In this document: in pieces, positions 61,041 to 64,000 of the stretch
Numbering within the stretch: position 1 is the first letter of the stretch
Layout: each line of letters begins with the position of its first letter
Assembly: GCF_018614655.1 (NCBI RefSeq)
Contig: NZ_JAGGOG010000006.1
Coordinates: 124,001-188,000, forward strand
Direction: 5' to 3'
DNA length: 64,000 nucleotides
From: Pseudomonas fluorescens
Lineage (GTDB): Bacteria > Pseudomonadota > Gammaproteobacteria > Pseudomonadales > Pseudomonadaceae
Made by a program: the position numbers and the translations under genes
Notes under the pieces: model-generated
Databases searched by the model: none
Told to the model about the DNA's origin: nothing
The model's input: the letters and a program-made list of their open reading frames with translations, nothing else

Positions 61041-61664
61041 ATGACCGGCATTCCATCGATCGTCCCTTACGCCCTGCCTACTTCCCACGACCTGCCCGCC
61101 AATCTCGCGCAATGGAGCATCGACCCCGAGCGCGCCGTGCTGCTGGTGCATGACATGCAGCGCTACTTCCTGCGGCCCTTGCCCGACGCCTTGCGTGAAG
61201 AAGTGGTGAGCAATGCCGCGCGCATTCGCCAGTGGGCAGCCGACAACGGCGTGCCAGTGGCCTACACCGCCCAACCGGGCAGCATGAACGAGGAGCAACG
61301 CGGGCTGCTCAAGGATTTCTGGGGCCCCGGCATGAAGGCCAGCCCGACCGACCGTGAGGTGGTCGACGCCTTGACGCCCAAGCCCGGTGACTGGCTGCTG
61401 ACCAAGTGGCGCTACAGCGCGTTCTTCAACTCCGACCTGCTGGAGCGCATGCGCGCCAGCGAGCGCGATCAATTGATCCTCTGCGGGGTGTACGCCCATG
61501 TCGGGGTACTGATTTCCACCGTGGATGCCTACTCCAACGATATCCAGCCCTTCCTCGTTGCCGACGCCATCGCCGACTTCAGCAAGGCGCACCACTGGAT
61601 GGCCATCGAATACGCCGCCAGCCGTTGCGCCATGGTCATCACCACCGACGAGGTGGTGTCATGA
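61041..61664 (+). CDS. phzD: Isochorismatase-type PhzD
   Basis: 207 residues. Catalytic Asp38 in [10 protein letters not shown] and Lys122 in [10 protein letters not shown] match the known PhzD residues exactly. The isochorismatase fold cysteine position is in [11 protein letters not shown]. It hydrolyses the vinyl ether of 2-amino-2-deoxyisochorismate (ADIC) from PhzE to trans-2,3-dihydro-3-hydroxyanthranilate (DHHA). The stop overlaps the phzE ATG by 4 bp (ATGA), so the enzymes are made together. Confidence 0.96.
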   Translation: MTGIPSIVPYALPTSHDLPANLAQWSIDPERAVLLVHDMQRYFLRPLPDALREEVVSNAARIRQWAADNGVPVAYTAQPGSMNEEQRGLLKDFWGPGMKASPTDREVVDALTPKPGDWLLTKWRYSAFFNSDLLERMRASERDQLILCGVYAHVGVLISTVDAYSNDIQPFLVADAIADFSKAHHWMAIEYAASRCAMVITTDEVVS

Positions 61665-63574
61665 GCCAAGCCGCCGCCCATCTCATGCAGCGCATCCTGC
61701 AACCGGCTCCCGAGCCGTTTGCCCTGTTGTACCGCCCGGAGTCCAGCGGGCCCGGCCTGCTGGATGTGCTGATTGGGGAAATGTCTGAGCCACAGGTCCT
61801 GGCCGATATCGACTTGCCTGCCACCTCGATCGGCGCGCCGCGCCTGGATGTACTGACGCTGATTCCCTACCGCCAGATCGCCGAACGCGGCTTCGAGGCG
61901 GTAGACGATCAGTCGCCGCTGCTGGCGATGAAAATCACCGAGCAGCACTGCATCGGCATCGAGCAATTGCTGGAGTTGCTGCCCAACGTGCCGATCCAGT
62001 TGAACAGCGAACGCTTCGACCTCAGCGACGCGAGTTACGCCGAGATCGTCAGCCAGGTGATCGCCAACGAAATCGGCTCAGGTGAAGGCGCCAACTTCGT
62101 GATCAAGCGCACTTTTCTGGCCGAGATCAGCGAGTACGGCCCGGCCAGTGCGCTGTCGTTCTTTCGTCATCTGCTGGAACGGGAGAAAGGTGTCTACTGG
62201 ACCTTCATTATCCACACCGGCAACCGCACCTTCGTCGGGGCATCCCCAGAGCGCCACATCAGCGTCAAGGATGGGCTCGCGGTGATGAACCCCATCAGCG
62301 GCACTTACCGCTACCCACCCGCCGGCCCTAACCTGACGGAGGTCATGGAGTTTTTGGCCGACCGCAAGGAGGCCGACGAGCTGTACATGGTGGTGGATGA
62401 AGAGCTGAAAATGATGGCGCGCATTTGTGAAGACGGCGGCCACGTCCTCGGCCCCTACCTCAAGGAAATGGCGCACCTGGCCCACACCGAGTACTTCATC
62501 GAAGGCAAGACCCGGCGCGATGTGCGCGAAATCCTGCGTGAAACCCTGTTCGCCCCCACCGTCACCGGCAGCCCGCTGGAAAGCGCCTGCCGGGTGATCC
62601 AGCGCTATGAGCCGCAAGGCCGCGCGTACTACAGCGGCATGGCCGCGCTGATCGGCAGCGATGGCAAGGGCGGACGCTCGCTGGACTCGGCGATCCTGAT
62701 TCGCACCGCCGACATCGATAACAGCGGCCAGGTACGGATCAGCGTGGGCTCGACCATCGTGCGCCATTCCGAACCGATGACCGAGGCTGCCGAAAGCCGG
62801 GCCAAGGCCGCCGGCCTGATTGCCGCACTGAAAAACCAGGCGCCTTCGCGCTTCGGCAGCCACCTGCAAGTGCGTGCCGCCTTGGCCAGCCGCAATGCCT
62901 ACGTCTCGGACTTCTGGTTGATGGACAGCCAGCAGCGGCAACAGACCCAGGCCGACTTCAGTGGGCGCCAGGTGCTGATCGTCGACGCCGAAGACACCTT
63001 CACCTCGATGATCGCCAAGCAACTGCGGGCCCTGGGCCTGGTGGTGACAGTGTGCAGCTTCAGCGACGACTACAGCTTTGACGGCTACGACCTGGTGATC
63101 ATGGGTCCCGGACCCGGTAACCCAAGTGACGTCCATCAGCCAAAGATCGACCATCTGCACGTGGCCATCCGTTCCTTGCTCAGCCAGCAGCGGCCATTCC
63201 TTGCGGTGTGCCTGAGTCATCAGGTGCTGAGCCTGTGCCTGGGCCTGGAACTGCAGCGTAAAACCATTCCCAACCAGGGAGTGCAAAAACAAATCGACCT
63301 GTTTGGCAGCGCCGAACGGGTGGGTTTCTACAACACCTTCGCCGCCAGGAGTTCGAGTGACCACCTGGACATCAACGGCATTGGCACCGTCGAAATCAGC
63401 CGCGACAGCGAGACCGGCGAGGTGCATGCCCTGCGTGGACCGTCGTTTGCCTCCATGCAGTTTCATGCCGAGTCACTGCTGACCCAGGAAGGCCCGCGCA
63501 TCATCGCCGACCTGCTGCGCCACGCCCTCATCCACACACCTGTCGACAGCAACGCTTCGGCCGCCGGGAGATAA
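61661..63574 (+). CDS. phzE: ADIC synthase PhzE
   Basis: 637 residues from ATG 61661. Fused anthranilate-synthase-like protein: chorismate-binding domain ([58 protein letters not shown]) and C-terminal glutamine amidotransferase type 1 ([24 protein letters not shown] with nucleophile Cys, [11 protein letters not shown] with His-x-Glu). It turns chorismate and glutamine into ADIC, feeding PhzD. Unlike anthranilate synthase it does not eliminate pyruvate. Start fixed by phzD overlap; longer frames upstream are antisense to no gene but overlap phzD. Confidence 0.96.
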   Translation: MSQAAAHLMQRILQPAPEPFALLYRPESSGPGLLDVLIGEMSEPQVLADIDLPATSIGAPRLDVLTLIPYRQIAERGFEAVDDQSPLLAMKITEQHCIGIEQLLELLPNVPIQLNSERFDLSDASYAEIVSQVIANEIGSGEGANFVIKRTFLAEISEYGPASALSFFRHLLEREKGVYWTFIIHTGNRTFVGASPERHISVKDGLAVMNPISGTYRYPPAGPNLTEVMEFLADRKEADELYMVVDEELKMMARICEDGGHVLGPYLKEMAHLAHTEYFIEGKTRRDVREILRETLFAPTVTGSPLESACRVIQRYEPQGRAYYSGMAALIGSDGKGGRSLDSAILIRTADIDNSGQVRISVGSTIVRHSEPMTEAAESRAKAAGLIAALKNQAPSRFGSHLQVRAALASRNAYVSDFWLMDSQQRQQTQADFSGRQVLIVDAEDTFTSMIAKQLRALGLVVTVCSFSDDYSFDGYDLVIMGPGPGNPSDVHQPKIDHLHVAIRSLLSQQRPFLAVCLSHQVLSLCLGLELQRKTIPNQGVQKQIDLFGSAERVGFYNTFAARSSSDHLDINGIGTVEISRDSETGEVHALRGPSFASMQFHAESLLTQEGPRIIADLLRHALIHTPVDSNASAAGR

Positions 63575-63576
63575 CC

Positions 63577-64000
63577 ATGCACAAATACGTGATCATCGAC
63601 GCCTTTGCCAGCGTCCCGCTGGAAGGCAATCCGGTCGCGGTGTTCTTTGACGCCGATGACTTGCCGGGCCCGCAAATGCAGCGCATCGCCCGGGAGATGA
63701 ACCTGTCGGAAACCACCTTCGTGCTCAAACCACGTAACGGCGGCGATGCGCTGATCCGGATTTTCACCCCGGTCAACGAATTGCCTTTCGCCGGACACCC
63801 TTTGTTGGGTACAGCCATTGCTTTGGGTGCACACACCGACAATCACCGGCTGTACCTGGAAACCCGGATGGGCACCATCGCCTTTGAACTGGAGCGCCAG
63901 AACGGCAGCGTCATCGCCGCCAGCATGGACCAGCCGATACCCACCTGGACGGCCCTGGGGCGCGACGCCGAATTGCTCAAGGCTTTGGGTATCAGCGGCT
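63577..64000 (+). CDS. phzF: DHHA isomerase PhzF, 5' part
   Basis: First 141 codons; the gene runs off the right edge (full length about 278). ATG at 63577, 2 bp after the phzE stop. MHKYVIIDAFASVPLEGNPV begins the diaminopimelate-epimerase-like fold; catalytic Glu45 is in NLSETTFV, and His74 of the conserved ELPFAGHPLLG is seen. It isomerises DHHA to the ketone that PhzB condenses. Downstream phzG, expected next, is outside the window. Confidence 0.96.
   Translation, partial: MHKYVIIDAFASVPLEGNPVAVFFDADDLPGPQMQRIAREMNLSETTFVLKPRNGGDALIRIFTPVNELPFAGHPLLGTAIALGAHTDNHRLYLETRMGTIAFELERQNGSVIAASMDQPIPTWTALGRDAELLKALGISG

Noticed and set aside
62078-63466. 462-codon minus-strand open frame
   Set aside because: Antisense shadow of phzE, which is well recognised.
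1-64000. CRISPR arrays, tRNA, rRNA, prophage or intact insertion sequences
   Set aside because: No regularly spaced repeats, no tRNA-like cloverleaf with a CCA end, no transposase, integrase or phage structural genes were found. The T6SS rearrangement shows no IS ends.

Overview
The window reads as a chromosomal segment of a plant- or soil-associated Pseudomonas of the fluorescens complex. The grounds are high GC content, Pseudomonas-type REP palindromes between genes, many Pseudomonas-typical families, and at the right edge a phenazine locus (phzI, phzR, phzABCDEF) of the P. fluorescens 2-79 / P. chlororaphis type. Species assignment is inference; no rRNA or housekeeping marker was available.

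Layout. 1-5.1 kb: the sbcD end, sbcC and a glutathione S-transferase as one overlapping operon. 5.2-7.8 kb: two tiny envelope proteins, a lactonase-like beta-propeller with a small partner gene, and a short toxin-like remnant ending in a REP. 7.8-12.7 kb: an RND-type exporter with a YCF48 propeller protein, and a divergent Gfo/Idh/MocA oxidoreductase. 12.8-31 kb: a lipid/alkane block with FadD-, thiolase-, MaoC-, FabG-, FadE- and FadL-like proteins, three tandem PraB-like secreted proteins, an AlkB alkane hydroxylase, an alpha/beta hydrolase, and an operon of a Baeyer-Villiger-type monooxygenase, an SDR and a metal-dependent hydrolase. Together these could take up alkanes or esters, oxidise them and feed beta-oxidation. 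31-33 kb: a PTS EIIC-EAL fusion (c-di-GMP turnover).

34-42.8 kb: the wreck of a type VI secretion cluster resembling P. aeruginosa HSI-II in gene order. stk1, stp1 and tssM are open, but beyond tssM the DNA is a mosaic of small pieces of tssL (three pieces), tssF (two), a sigma-54 activator, tssK (two), and pieces of a polyamine-binding protein and an aminotransferase, in both orientations. This is the most unusual part of the window.

42.7-54.2 kb: a catabolic cluster with a truncated peptide-type binding protein, a ThDP 2-keto-acid decarboxylase of the 5-guanidino-2-oxopentanoate type, an NDP-forming acyl-CoA ligase, an acyl-CoA dehydrogenase, an enoyl-CoA hydratase, a TetR regulator, a class II aldolase, and a divergent flavin/Fe-S oxidoreductase with an XRE-cupin regulator. 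54.2-56.9 kb: RNase T2, a second Gfo/Idh/MocA protein, a Nudix hydrolase and a GNAT acetyltransferase. 56.9-64 kb: phzI and phzR (convergent), then the phzA-F operon, cut by the window inside phzF. Near-identical 18-bp phz boxes lie in front of phzI and phzA at equal distance from TATAAA -10 elements, so both should respond to PhzR bound to its acyl-homoserine lactone.
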